Source: Corticium candelabrum
Taxonomy: Eukaryota > Porifera > Homoscleromorpha > Homosclerophorida > Plakinidae
NCBI RefSeq assembly: GCF_963422355.1
Contig: NC_085093.1
Coordinates: 7,982,618-8,046,617 of the forward strand
Length of the DNA stretch: 64,000 nt
Reading direction: 5' to 3'
Of this stretch, positions 1 to 13,468 are shown piece by piece. Within the stretch, counting starts at the first letter, position 1. Each line of letters starts with the position of its first letter. The notes below the pieces were generated by a model. That model did no database searches, was not told where the DNA came from, and worked only from the letters and a program-made list of their open reading frames with translations. A program made the translations under genes and the position numbers.

Positions 1-338
1 ACCAGTCCTGTGTAGACCGTACGTGTTGTCGTCCTTCGTAAATCTTGGAGCAATCAATTATTTCTTGCCGATGGAACTTACTTTTCTAGCACTTTCATTT
101 CTCTCCAACTTCTGATTGCATTTGCACTAAATTCAATGTACACATTTTCTGCAGCAAGCACTACACGGGAGTGTGTTGATTTCTATCGAAACAAGTGCGA
201 AGAGCAAGATTCAAATTCATTCAGCACATCCGGGACCTCGCAACAAAGATTGCATGTGACGTGTCCACACCCCCGCTGAGACTGTGTCTTCTGTCAGAGC
301 ACTACAGTATCTTGCCTGTACGAAGGACGGGGCATGGA

Positions 339-408
<70 letters not shown>

Positions 409-1129
409 TTATTTTTTGAGACAAAAGCTTTTAAAAACAATGATACTCAAAAGTGGTTATTACTTACTATCGGTAGCATAGACGTTTGCCACTGTCAGTT
501 TATTTATTTTTATTCTTAAAGACACTTCATATACTAGTAGATGATTTTAATTTTGCAACAGCCACTAGTTGCTGGTTCTGTGTTCTTTGCAGACATGTTT
601 CAACTTTTTATGGGTTATTACTTTTTATACTTTTATGGTACGTACACAATTAACATCAGGATATTCATCTAACAAAATGTCTACACACTGTTGCTTAGAT
701 GAAACTGTAAACAGGCTAATTGACTTTCATAACTGGGACCAGAACCTTCGATTATCAGTATTGGGAATACCACCTCTTACCTTCGTTGTTTACTGTCACC
801 TTGCCCAAGAACCGATAATGTCTCACTCGAATGTGTATGAACTGTCACTCTTACGTTGTTGAGTTTGAGTTAAGAAAATGTGGACTTCCAAGTGTTTTGA
901 GACATGATTGACTGACACAGAATGGTCTCTCTTCGTTTTGAAGGTTTCCTTCAATGTGTAAGTAATTGCCAATGGCTTTCAGTAATCAAACGTACTCTTG
1001 AATACTTGGTGACTGACTAACGACTTCCATGTGTTCATAAAACTCCTGTTCTTGATAATCTTCCTCTCACCAACTAGCATTCTCATTTGATTTACTTGAT
1101 TCTATGTCGTTGCATGATTCTTGGTATTT
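1..1129. other. Non-coding stretch, nothing recognised
   Basis: AT-rich sequence with a (TA)n tract at 342-403. One open frame of 97 codons at 569-862 (+) has no recognisable domain and no splice context I can defend. I see no gene here. It may be intron of the prominin-like gene whose 3' exons begin at 3304. Confidence 0.4.
342..403. repeat. (TA)n microsatellite
   Basis: About 30 uninterrupted TA dinucleotides. Confidence 0.97.
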
Positions 1130-1740
1130 CGGGATTTCAGTTTAGAAACTGAATGTTGACTTTGACATGTATGAACACACAGGTGTAATATGCTCCCTTT
1201 TACCACATGAAGACAGTCTTGAACCGACAATTGGAATTTCTATGATTTTGCCGACCAGTGTTGACATTTGGCGTACATTGTGTGACAGATTAAGTTATTC
1301 GACTAACAGTCTCGAAACACATTTGCCAACATTTTTGTAAATCTTTCATATTCCTTTGTGCGCCCTCCATTTGTTGTACTATGTAAACGGCTTGTTCAAA
1401 AGTTAGCTTCTCTTCTATAAGAAATTGCCTTTTTGAGTAAATTCCTTTTGTTATCATCATTGAACATCATCAAGGAAGTCACCGAAGCAATGATTTGCCA
1501 AGTGCTTCAATTCAATCACTTATATGCAAATTGTTTCTTCATGTTTCGGTTGTCAACAATAGGAATGAAATTGCATGGTGGGCAATTATAGATGACATTG
1601 GGTCAAAATGCATGATTTCGTAACACTCCTGCAAGTTTCTCCAAAGCCATTTTGCTGTTTGGCCCTGGTGTGAGTAGAATGTTGAATGCACATTTAGTCT
1701 TTAGCTCCCAGCAAGCTCAGAAACATAGGACATGTTTTTC
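1130..1740 (-). pseudogene. Decayed Ty3/gypsy Gag relic
   Basis: Reading the minus strand in shifting frames recovers, in the correct order, the signatures of a mag/gypsy-type Gag. Near 1640 there is a GVLRNH...DP segment. Near 1480-1520 there is a LKHLANHCFGDFLDDVQ-like stretch. Near 1360-1400 there is KLTFEQAVYIVQQMEG. At 1150-1250 two CCHC-knuckle-like pieces follow (NHRNSNCRFK and CGKREHITPVCS). Several stops and frameshifts separate the pieces, so nothing is expressed as Gag. No LTRs were found. The family is inferred from motif order, not from a search. Confidence 0.6.
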
Positions 1741-3303
1741 AGTGTTTATCCTACATTCTTATTGTAGACTGAAAATCGTTCATTATCCTGGTCAAAGTCT
1801 CTTACTGCTCCTGTAGCTGGTAATGCCAGAAATCCCATTGCTAATCCATTGTGCTTTTTTGCTGGTGTGTGTTTGAATCACATCCTTAATTTTAGTTGCC
1901 ATTTGTTACACCATGTGCGTAACACAACTCAAATTATAGTTGACTGTGAATCTAATTTCATCGCTCAACTAAAACTGAACTCTCTCAGTCCTCAATGTCG
2001 CTGATATAATGTATATGACAGTGCATGTGCACACCAGATGCACGTGCCCAATGCATGCATACGCAACTATATTATAACCATTAGGCAAACACAATATATC
2101 ACAGTTTCCATGTACAACCAAGAATACGTACTGCTCTGTGATTGGACCAAGTTGATGGCACAGGAAGCACGACACATTATTAGCGGACCTTGTAAGTCAC
2201 AGAACTATGCACTCAAACTGGCAATGCTCAAGTCTCTTAAGTATGTTACTTAGTCACATGACTTTACAAAGTTGGTTTTTATAGCTCATAGCTAAAACTA
2301 GTTTTTAATTTTTTTGTTGCCCACTACCAGCAAACTTGAGATTTCTTTCATGCTAAAGTGTCATAACCATTGATTGTTTATACATCGAGACAATAACATT
2401 GTCTATATCCGGGTATGACGTTGATGTTTGAAGTTTGAGATTTGACTGTATTTAGTAGTGATTTGTTGTAGCATAGCTATTGAAAGGGCATTTTAGCCAA
2501 AGTCTTCATCTTATAACTCAACATGCAATAGAGATAAGAGATTGACTGAAAAAATTAATTTGTTGACTTAAGCAAGTTTGCCTGTTTCTTGTGAACGTTT
2601 GAACTTCTTGATCTTGTCATGTTCACAAGAATTAGGAGATCTAAAATTTGAAACCAAAGTTGGTTTGTGGTAGTCCAGCACCTTAATTATACTATGCTTT
2701 ATATTATTTTAAGCAAACTGTTTTTGTAAGACTTTAGTGGTGCATGAATACAATAGTGTTCAAGCTGAGAAATCTTTGTGACTAAATCTCTTTGATAGTT
2801 TTACGGACTAATTCAGACAAACTAGGTATGCCTCACCTCGCTAGGTGAACAGCTTAATTGAGTGACTTTGTGCACAGTATTTCATCAGATTGAGCTGCCC
2901 TTGTAACCGTGAAATAGTAGCTTTTCCCGTATGTTTTGTATTGACAAGATGACTGTTAATGTTTCCTAATGTTTGTCATTGGTTGTGTATGCAATCTGTG
3001 TACACATGCAGCTGCTGCAAGTGGGGTACGTTTTATTGCACATGCACTATAATAGCCTAGTACATGGTTGGTCACAAATAGAAATAGGACCACCAACAAT
3101 TTACTGCTTGAGATGTTAGTTCTGAAGAAAGATTATCAGAACTGGAGTAAGCCAGTTGTTATACCGCGTATCTAATTATAGCTACGAGAGCCGTGTCAAC
3201 ACTTTTTAACAATTTTTGCTAATTTTTATGTAGGGAATATTAATATTGGATCTATATATAGTCACTGAATTGAAACTTAGCTGAACTTATTTTGTTTATC
3301 TAG
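1741..3303. other. Intronic or intergenic, nothing recognised
   Basis: AT-rich sequence with only short shadow ORFs on both strands (for example around 1969-2253). It precedes the first recognisable exon of the prominin-like gene and is probably intron. No RNA gene or repeat structure stands out. Confidence 0.4.
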
Positions 3304-4511
3304 ACACAGTTGAGTATTATGTTTGCTGCTCTGAACAGTATGAGAGTCCTTTTCAAGAGGTGTTTTGTTTATTGTTGTCTGATTTCGTTACAACCTGGTC
3401 ACTGTGCTTGATATCAACAAGGAGTTAAATGCGGCTTTTGAGGCTTCAGAGGAGATAGAAAGTTTGCTAACTGAGCTAAAGGAGCAAGTTGAAAATGCAT
3501 CCCAAGTTGTATGTAACTCTCTCAGGTTGGCTTTGTTGCTATTATGAATGTCTTTCTGTTGTTAATAGGATCTAGTTAACCAGGCAATTAGTGGATTTGA
3601 TAAGGGAAGAGAACATCTGCATCAAATTGCACAAGCTTTGCATTGCCAAGGTTTACACGAGGTTAGAATAGAAGTTCATAACTGTTGTTTAAATATAATT
3701 GTCTGTAATTATGTTGGTAGTTGTACGTTGAAGCTCGAACATCAATTTGTGACAATGGCATGTATGAGCATATATGAATCATCTCGTAGTAACAGCTATA
3801 TTGCTGACACTGTTACTGTTATTATATTTTATGTATCTTCAAGTTTGAGCCTGATTATACTGTGTGGTGCTGCTATGACAACTTCGGTCATGTTTGTAAT
3901 TGTGATCAGCTGTGGTTGCCATTTGCTGAAAAAGTTGAAACAGTAGTGACAACTTCTGCTATAATGTACATTTTGAAGGCTTTGACATTGTGGTGTTTTA
4001 GAGAACATGAATACCAGGACACAGAAAGAATGCCTCTTACTGTTCATGATGACAACAAGTAAAGCAGTTGTAGTCATGTCTATGGAAAACCAAACGTGCC
4101 TTTATTATGTTTTTTATATTTGTTGTGAGACAAGAATATTTTTTGTGAAACAAGAATATTTTTAAGATGAGAACATTTTTGTGAGATGAAATGGTGGTTA
4201 GTGGTAGTCTCACAAAAATGTTCTTGTTTCACAAAGATATATTCTTGTCTCACAAAAATATTCTCATAACAGAGTCACGTTTGGCGTTCCATACGTATCT
4301 CATGCCAGTATATATGTACTATGGTAATGTTTATTTCAGTGGTAATACATCTAGCTATGGTTCATATAATGAAAACCATGCTGTGGATGAGACTAGAGTT
4401 GATCTTCCACCTACTGTAAGTATTGTCAAGCTAATGTTGTGAGTATTTAAGGGTTGTATATGGTAGGTCCAGTATGAATCGTTTGTGCCCAATGATGGAA
4501 ATGACCAGTGA
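3304..4511 (+). CDS. Prominin-like pentaspan membrane protein, 3' exons (copy 1)
   Basis: Eight GT-AG exons join in phase: 3304-3359, 3422-3508, 3569-3661, 3721-3761, 3844-3942, 4002-4058, 4340-4415 and 4467-4511 (TGA). They encode the end of a helical, Cys-bearing extracellular loop (a CCS motif, then HCQGLHE...SIC). One transmembrane helix follows (LSLIILCGAAM...VIVISCGC), then a basic stop-transfer HLLKKLK and a polar tail of about 60 residues rich in Tyr, Asn and Asp. This layout matches the second large loop, TM5 and cytoplasmic tail of prominin (CD133), which sits in membrane protrusions and binds cholesterol. The exon lengths and phases match the second copy near 33.6-34.4 kb, so the two are paralogues. 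The 5' part is not visible and may lie beyond the window edge. An AATAAA is at 4959. Identity is inferred from topology and cysteine spacing; another multi-span family is possible. Confidence 0.6.
4125..4262. repeat. Long imperfect hairpin in intron
   Basis: TTGTGAGACAAGAATATT and TGTGAAACAAGAATA on the left are mirrored by reverse complements (TTGTTTCACAAAGATATA, TTCTTGTCTCACAAAAATA) on the right. The loop is short. It lies between the sixth and seventh exons of prominin-like copy 1. Confidence 0.8.
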
Positions 4512-5880
4512 CAACATGATGGTACTTGGTATCACTCATAGACTATGGATTTGTAACATGAACAAATATCTGTTGGTTGTCAGCAACTTGCTTGTAATGT
4601 TTAGAGTATGTAGTAGTAGTTTGCTAGTGTAGATTTGTACTGTACAGTAGCTCTTAGTATCTTCGATTAGTTTATGCTGTGCCAATAGGAAAGTTGATTG
4701 CCATGATCGGGAACGAAACAGCACCAGCTTTATAGAATGCCTTAATTAATTGAATGCCTCAACAATTGGGCCAAAATTTCTGGGTGTTACTTACTGCTAG
4801 CAGAAGCCCACTAATCTAACTATTGTGACAAGGTCTTCTCATATGTCTGGATTGAGTCTTCTTTTTGATTAATTAATTACAGTTGATTTGTGAGGTGACT
4901 CTGTTGTACCTATTGTATGCATTACACAAAATTGTCAAACAGCTTGTTGCTAATTATAATAAATAACTGATCTTCCACTATTAGAGTCACTTTATTCTGT
5001 TATGAAAAGTTTCTAAAATCAAGTTGCTTTGTGAGATGATTGTCTGTCATGGGATGTCTTACATACAATAAATATTCATCAATGTAGACTCGTGTTCTGG
5101 ATCCTATTAATGTGTTTCAATTTGACAAGAGTTGTCTTTTTGAAAGAAACAGTTGTCTGCTTGACTAGTGGTTTGTGCCATTCCTACAATGAGGACGACA
5201 ATGATAACATGTGATCTAAGCTGTGGGATGACTTAGTTGTCTATAATACCGTATATTTGAGCCTACTTTTTCCCTATAAGGGGTCGCACAAGTCTCATTA
5301 ACACTAATTTCATCAGTATCTCCAATTGGGATAATGTACCTTTGAAATTATTAAATAACATGCTACAATGTTATGTCATTACTTTAGCAATGTCACTTGA
5401 AATATACGATAATGATGACACTGATGACACCACGGTGGGACAAACGTACGCATGGCAAACCCTTGTTGTTGTGCGTGTTTACAGCTCAGTTGATTAGTTA
5501 GTTAATGATAGGTATTCTAGTGATTGCCATTCCTAAAAGTTGGCTGGTAGTTGTGTGGATGCCTTTAATATTTCCTTTTAATTAAGACATAGGATATCCT
5601 TTTCTCACATGGACTAGATATTTGAATATACAAGCAATTAGCCTGAAACCTGAGCATGTGCTCTACTAAATGTAGATACCTAGAGCAATCGCTAAGCTCA
5701 AGTCAAACGTTTGCTTTCTGTGGTTAGTTATTATAAATAGATATCTTTAGAAAGACCACTACTACAGTCTACTGGTCATTCATACATTTGCATACACTGT
5801 AGTTAGGGGACACACAAGTTGACAACATGTCATCTGTATCATCACCAAAAATAAACAAAAACAGACCAATAAAGAATATA
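4512..5880. other. Convergent intergenic region
   Basis: This is the 3' flank of prominin-like copy 1 (+), with an AATAAA at 4959-4964, facing the 3' end of the TCP11-like gene (-). A TACCGTATATTTGAGCC motif at 5248-5264 resembles the terminal repeat of the pogo-like element at 9413-9886 and may mark a truncated copy. Nothing else was recognised. Confidence 0.4.
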
Positions 5881-8800
5881 TCATTCAGCAGAATGGTCCA
5901 ACAGTGCTCTGTAAGTTGGGTCGAACACTTGACAATTATGGCGTACAAGGTGGTGAAACTCTTCCATAACCAGTAGTAATTCTGTGGAGCAGAGTAACAG
6001 ACCAGGAGGAGCCTGCCAAGTAGATTCTCTTGGATTCATGTAAACAATATCTTCAACTAGAGGCTTCAGTCGTGATACTGCCAATCAGAGACAAACACAT
6101 CATAGGTTTACAACAGTCATTTTTTTATGTAAGCAGACATAGTAATGGTACTGACATAACAGCTGAAAAACAGGGTGTTGTGGACAAAATGTTGCTTTGA
6201 CAAGCTGATAAAGGTTACTTCCAGCAGTTGGTGATGGAGGAGGTAGCTGATGGTTGTTTCGCCATTGCAGCAGCACAGCTTTCACTTGTTCTGCCACATT
6301 AGATGAAACTTCTTTTAAATTTCTAGACTCACAACAACAAAGTCTATTGTTATAGAGTCTGAATATAGTTAGTTTGATTCCTGACATTTCTTTTCTTCCC
6401 CTGAGAACACACAGAAGATCTCTTTTCAAATGGTCCAATAGGTCCTTGTCCCTTTGCAGTGGCTGCCCAAGCGGTGAACTTGCTGCAACTGTCATACACG
6501 CACAAAGAGAAACCAAAGAGTAAAACTCTGATTGCATTGTCTTCAACCGTATAACATCAAACTGCCATGTCTACACATCATCGTAAACATCGTTATCCTC
6601 ATCAAACAGGTGACCATTTGTGTTTTAATTTTAAAAATGTACCTCTGGATAGTCTTCCTGATCAGGCCAAAAGAGCAGGTTTGCCATAGCAGCAGCGATG
6701 ATATTTTCGTGGTTAATCATCTTTGATGCATTCCTTTCTCTTTTAGCTATTTTAAGCCATTTCTTTGTAGCACGCAAGTCTCCTGTAACAACAACATCAT
6801 ACACAGATACATAATAGCTGTAGCCACATCTGTGTGGCACTGACCTTGGCTTATTTCAAGAAATTCCTGAAACTTTTCCCGTTCATGTTCGGCTGCTCTA
6901 AGTCGTAAGTGAGGCTTAATCATTTGTAACTGAAAGTTGGCCAAGTCAAGTTTCAGTTGTTCCAGCACTTTGAAGACATTCCTGGCATTAACGTTAGTGA
7001 AAATTAATATATACTGCATTCTACTGAATGAAGTCCTCACTTAAAAAGCTCTACCACATTGCCTTTGTACAAAAGCAGTGACTTGACAGTTTCGTCTCTT
7101 TCTGGTGAACACAAGCAAAGTAAAACAGAGACAATGAAGTCAGCATAGCTGCCTATGTTGAGGATGCCATGTTGTGCTTGTTGACTGACGAGTTCATAAT
7201 CCAACACTTGATTGACTTCATCCTTCATTGTGGAATGGTGTGGTGGTATCAGCTCTAGTAAACCCTACATGACATGTAACTGCATCACTGTAAAACCTTA
7301 CACTTGGCATTTCGTGCTTGTGCACATGTACAGTTCAGATATTATTTACTGTGCAATTTCAGAAAAGTCGAATAAAACAGATTTGTAGTAGACATTACCT
7401 GCACATGCCATTTTTACATCTACACCTACAAGTTACTTGTAGCTAAATGATGACATTGACAATAGAACAATCACTTTGTAATATTGTGGTATCACTGACT
7501 AGCGACCGTTTTGACCCTCATATAAAATGTAATTGCAAATTCTGCTCTTACAATCACCGATCAGGAGATAAGGCCGTGTTTCCACTAGCTGCACCTTAAA
7601 CTAGTCTAGCTTAAATGGGTTTAAGAACTAAACCAGTTCAAGAAAGCGACTGTTTCCACTAGTAACTTGCACATTCGGGATGTGCAAAACAAACAGTCTA
7701 GGAACGCCTTATTTCGAAGTATTGGGCTGCTTTGACGCCGAGTCAGAGCAACTGTTGGTTTTCACTGATTCAACATCTGCTAGTAGGAATTTGCATGACG
7801 ATGACCAAGGACACCGTCTTGTCTCTCTCCATAGCTACTGATTTCTTTCCCCTAGTTAACGACCCTTACATCTTTTAGGGCAATCCTATCCCAGCAAAAT
7901 AGTCAATATCATCAATACGACATTGTGGGAAGCCATCTAAACAAGTGGCTACTGTCACGTGACAGTTAAACCTAAACCACTTTGCTAAACCTACTTTGAA
8001 GTGGGTTTAGGAAAGCGGTTTAGGTTTAAAATAGAACTGGTTTAGTGCAGGTGGAAACAAGTGAATTCTTAAACCAGTTTAGCTTAAACCACTTGTTAAA
8101 CCGGTTTAGGCACTAGTGGAAACGCGCCCTAAGTGTAGCCAACTAATTGACATCTATACAGCACATGTATTGATATTGAATAGATGCAGTAGCATGCTTA
8201 CACAGGGGTGCCCATCTGGCGCTATGGTGCTGGTAACTTAGCGCCAAGCCAATTTTTGCAGTGCCAAAGCAGCGCTAAGATTTTAGCAATGTTTTGGCAT
8301 GCCCATTACTGATTACAACGCACAAGTATAGGTATGTCAATATGTCAAAGCAAAGAACGGTTGACTTCCAGAAGTAAAAGGAGGTCTAGTGACTCCAGCC
8401 CTGAGATGCAGACTACGTCTGTCATACACACACTTTACAGACTTTACCAGTCATACCTACATACATATTTTACCAGTATGCGTGGAAGTGTCCCTCAAGT
8501 CAAAGTATGCACAGTGCCAAGTACACTTCAACTTGGGCAGCCCTGATGCTAGTGACAACTTCTGGTTTCCAGATACAGTCGACTCCCCTTCATTAATGCA
8601 CCTGGGTCATGATTATGTGCATGCATGCCTCAAAACCTTTTTTGTATGATGGTCTTTTTGCACTGCATGCTTCCAAGGTAGTGCAGTGTGTTGGACATTC
8701 AGATGCAGCTCATCATTGGTGAGCTTGTATGCTAGAATATAGTTACCACACACGGTCTAATACAACATCATACTGCAACAACTTGATCGTTCCAATTCAG

Positions 8801-11800
8801 GCTATAAACAGATTTCATGCATGCAATCAGCTTTGCCTTCAGTGCAAACTAGAGCGTGTAAGTCCTCGTGGTTACTAAGTGTTTGAAAAAGTGCACCCTT
8901 TTCAAAGTGATGCAGTGTGCATGTCCGACTGTGACCCTTCACCTTTAAGATGATTTCTGAAGGTCTAAAATCTGACCACGCCCCCAAACCAAATCAATCC
9001 CTTTACACAGGGTACTGTGATACTCTCCATCGTCATGCCTGGATGGCAAAATAAGCAGACTGCCAGTACAGTAAAGCTTGTCTGTGTTCATTAGGAGACT
9101 TCCAGAATAGACCTTCTGTGTATAATGAAATACCAAGCCTGACAACTGCCAGTGTCCTAAGTATACATCACATTTAAACAACAAAATTAGTTCCCAACAA
9201 ACCATTCAAATTATCTGTTAATCTTCATCAAGTGTCCTGATTACAAGTCTACTGAATATAAATACAGACCTTTCTGTATGTAATGAAATGTCTTGTGAGT
9301 TTTCTATTTTCATATAACCTACTCTTCAATATTCCATTCAGCCATCACATATTTGACCACTGCATGCAATCATTCTTGGTCATTTCTAATGATCGATGAT
9401 GCTGTCTCAATACCGTGTAAGCTCAAATAAGACCACAGCATAAATAAGCTCCGCATCCACAACTGGTTGAAAGAAATAAGTCCGCATCGCAAATAAGCCT
9501 TGTAGGACGGGGTTGTTATGTTAGCAAGACTACGTGCACACTTTGTATGAGAGACCTGGAAACAGGTATACTTTTAGCTATAAACGAGGAAACATTCAAA
9601 CCGTTAAAATCGCATAGAGGAAAGAAGTTGCATCGCTATACTTTAGAAGAAAAACTGAAGGTTGTTGAGAAGGCGAAAGTAGTTGGAAACCAGGCGGCAG
9701 CACAGGAACATGGTGTGAAGAATGAGAAAACGATGAGGGAATGGCAGAGTAAAAACAGACCTTCAAGCTGTTGGGCAACCAAGCAAGAAATATCGCTTAG
9801 GAAGCGGTTGGCATGTTACCCATAAATGAATAAGCCCCACACTCTGAAAGAAATAAGCCCCACAGGGCTTCTTTAAGCTTATATGGTAGCTACAAAGTGA
9901 GAAAACTTCTAAAAACCACTTTCACATATTTTGTAAATATTACACATAAGATAGGGATCTTCATGTCATGTACAGAGCAGTGGTGTAGGAAAGTGATTAC
10001 AATTGGGGACTATATCAGCACATGTGCATGTGCACTTTTACACATATCGTTAGGTCCGGTGTCCCTGTAATGTCCATCAAACCAAATGTAACTCATTGCT
10101 ATGAAACAAACCTGTTTCACTTCTGCTAATAGACCAAGCGCCTGGTGATACTCAGGTGGATTCTTGTCTAGTTGTCCCTGCAAGCTTTCCCAGAATGCCT
10201 TGTGCACTGCACCAGTGACCAGTTCCTCTAAACTATAAAGCATCCAATTTAACGAGTCATGTTTACACAAGTATTACATTATCTGTACAGATATAACGGA
10301 CTAAAACAGACCTTCCTCCTGGTGGCTTATGAGGCTCCAGCTTAAAGGAAGCATTGACATTTAACTCATGAGTCAACATCATCTTTTCAATGGCTCCTTC
10401 TAGTTTTTTTTTAAATATAGTGCTATTGCCCTCTGCTGTGACAGATTGATCAACTGTATGCTCACTGAGGATTTGAGGCAATTCAGGTTTCTGGTTAATA
10501 TAGAAATGCAGTCAAACATATATTGACAACTACAAACTGTTTCAATTACTAATAATACATCGATCTCTTGAGATGAAGCACCACTCTCCATTTGCACAGC
10601 TCGCATTGTGTCCTTGACAGAGCCATTTGAAGTTATACTCTACTTTATGACACTAAACAAGCTCACCCATCCCCCTAGACGTCTCAGATCTTGCTCCAGC
10701 TGCTGCATCCTGTGATCAATGTCTTGAACTACAGTCACCTGAGCATCAGTCTGCAGTGAATTATTGCCCAGTATGCTACGTTTCAACTGTTCTGCTTGTT
10801 TCCAGAAAGCACACAACTCCAAAATAAGACGTTGCTTGTCAGCTTTCTTCCATTCATCAAAAGCAGCAATGTACTGTTGCCAAAGAAAGACAAATGATTC
10901 AATATCTATAAGACAATAGCAACGAAGTGAGACAATCATTTCAACACTAGAATAAGAATAATGACACGACTTTGATGGAATCCTTTCAGAAGAAGTCGGA
11001 AACAGTGCACAATTGCAGCAGCCAGTGCTTCTAGATTCTGGTAAGCATGAAACACAAAGCTATGACCTTAATTACTCATACTTGCTTAATTCAACAAAAC
11101 GTACTGTCTCCTTGAGCCCACCATTCTGACCAAGAGCAATACTTGGAAAGTTGCAGATGGCAAAAGCAGAAAGAAAAATCCTAGCACTAGCAGGGCTTGC
11201 AAATGCCACATTCATCTTAAACAACAGTACATATACATTAGTTTTGTATATATATAGGTGCATAGATACACATGTATATGTTCTGCACAAAGCGCAGATT
11301 TGGGCAATCCATGGACTGCCCCGTATAATCCATGGATTTCCTGTACAAACCACAGATTGCTAATACAAACCATGCATACCTAACCCTAACCTTAACCATA
11401 ACCCTAATATTAACCCTAACTTTCAAATTATGCAGAAAAACTAGAAATCCATGGCTTGTCCATATCTATGTTTTGCACATAACATATACACTAAATCCAT
11501 CCATATAAATGCAAGTACACATACATATAAACATGTAGCCAACTGTTATCTAATTTACTATAATATATGTATATGCCTATATATAAATAATATATATGTA
11601 TATGTATAGATAAAAGTGAAAATTGGGATTAATACTAACTACAGGTGCCATCCCTACTTAGGAAGTGCTACTGCACTCCCAGATACATATATAAAGGAAA
11701 GCTGTCTGTCAGTCTGTGTATCTGTCTGTAAGAGCATTGTTCCAAACGGCAAGTCGAAGGCCACCAAAAATTTGGCTCACGCACGACAAATCTAAGGAGC

Positions 11801-13252
11801 TTGACAGTGAAACTGTTGTTGTCTTCTAGAGTTCTATTGGAACATGATTTCCTGCCGATTGAACCCGTGTCCACTCACATGCAAATTACTCTGGAACGGC
11901 ACATTGGATCTCCACCAAATTTATACTCTCCATTCCTGACCTCGGACGGCACAGAGCGTGTCGCTTATTGCCAGCGACGTCAAACAAGGCAATATATGTT
12001 TTTAGTATATCCAGGTCTTTGGAAAATATGCCTACCTCCATTTGCCTGTGTGCATGCGTCGAATAGCTGCCATGTTTGATACACCTGTTCCCTGCAACAG
12101 TGGCAACGTCTTCGAAGTGACGACATCTAACGGGACTGCCAAAATGGCTGCAAGATGAGATGTGGCTTGGTACATATACGGGGAAGCGACTATACAGATG
12201 GGTAAGTAACTGACTATGACTTCCTAACTGCATATGACTTCCAAGTTTCTGCTGCAGGATATATATCTCTGAATGGGAACTCGCTGCTAATTTCTCGGAA
12301 CAAGACATTCTGTTGCATTTTCGTTTGCATTCAACAGGATCTTAACTAACAATCAATAATCTAATCAGCCCAAGCGAAGAACGAGATCTCATCTAGTATA
12401 ACATAAGTTCGAAGGCAGGTAAACAACAGTGTGTTGACAGACTTGTACTCGAAGAGTTTTTTCAGCAAGAAAGGCAATGCTCAAGTGAGCAATTACAGTT
12501 GGTAAGAGTCTGACTCTCAATTCTGGCTATGTCATCTGTCTGTTTAAAGGCACACTCTGGAAAACAGTGCAGCGTCTAGTGCACAGCGTAGTGCACAACC
12601 GAAATAGCGAGGTCCAGTGATCAAGGGCATTCGCAAAAGTGTTTCTGCATAGTAGGGACAAGAGCCTCATAAATTGTTAGAACACGATCGACGACAGCGT
12701 CCATTGCCTTCAATGCCAAATAATCTCTCAAAACACCGATACTCTCAAATGTTGCTGGACAAAACTAAATCGCACAAAAAGTCAGTCTCTAGACGGTTTG
12801 AAAGTAGCAAGACGGTTTCCACCATGCTTGCAACAGCAGAAACAACAGAGAGACCCTTTCCGGAAATGTAATGGTGTGAGCAAGGCTCATGTGATCTGAT
12901 CATGTGCCAAAAAATGCTTTACTTGGCAGATGAAATTCTTGAAAACCCCCGTCAGTTCTTAAGTTATGAAACGTTGTTAATGTACATCTGTCTAGTTTGC
13001 TCTGAGATAGCGCCCAGATATCCAACTTGGTTAGTATGGATTTCCATTAGTGAGCGAAGGTGGAGCCAGTGGCCTAGCGCATATCTCCAGAGTGTGACTT
13101 TAATGTAGGTAAAGAATAGGAATATGAACATGTTTTTGTGCACTGCAGATGTTACCTGTTTCTTGAAGAGGACGGGACGGTTACCAAAATATTGACAAGA
13201 CCATATTTTGGCAAATGCAGAAATTTATAGAAGAGACCAACACACATGCATG

Positions 13253-13336
<84 letters not shown>

Positions 13337-13340
13337 CATG

Positions 13341-13412
<72 letters not shown>

Positions 13413-13417
13413 TGCAT

Positions 13418-13468
<51 letters not shown>

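Noticed and set aside
569..862. 97-codon ORF as a gene
   Set aside because: No recognisable domain, no splice-site context, composition like surrounding non-coding sequence.
11886..12308. 140-codon minus-strand ORF
   Set aside because: No domain, lies in a repeat-rich intron of the TCP11-like gene; His/Ser-rich frame looks accidental.
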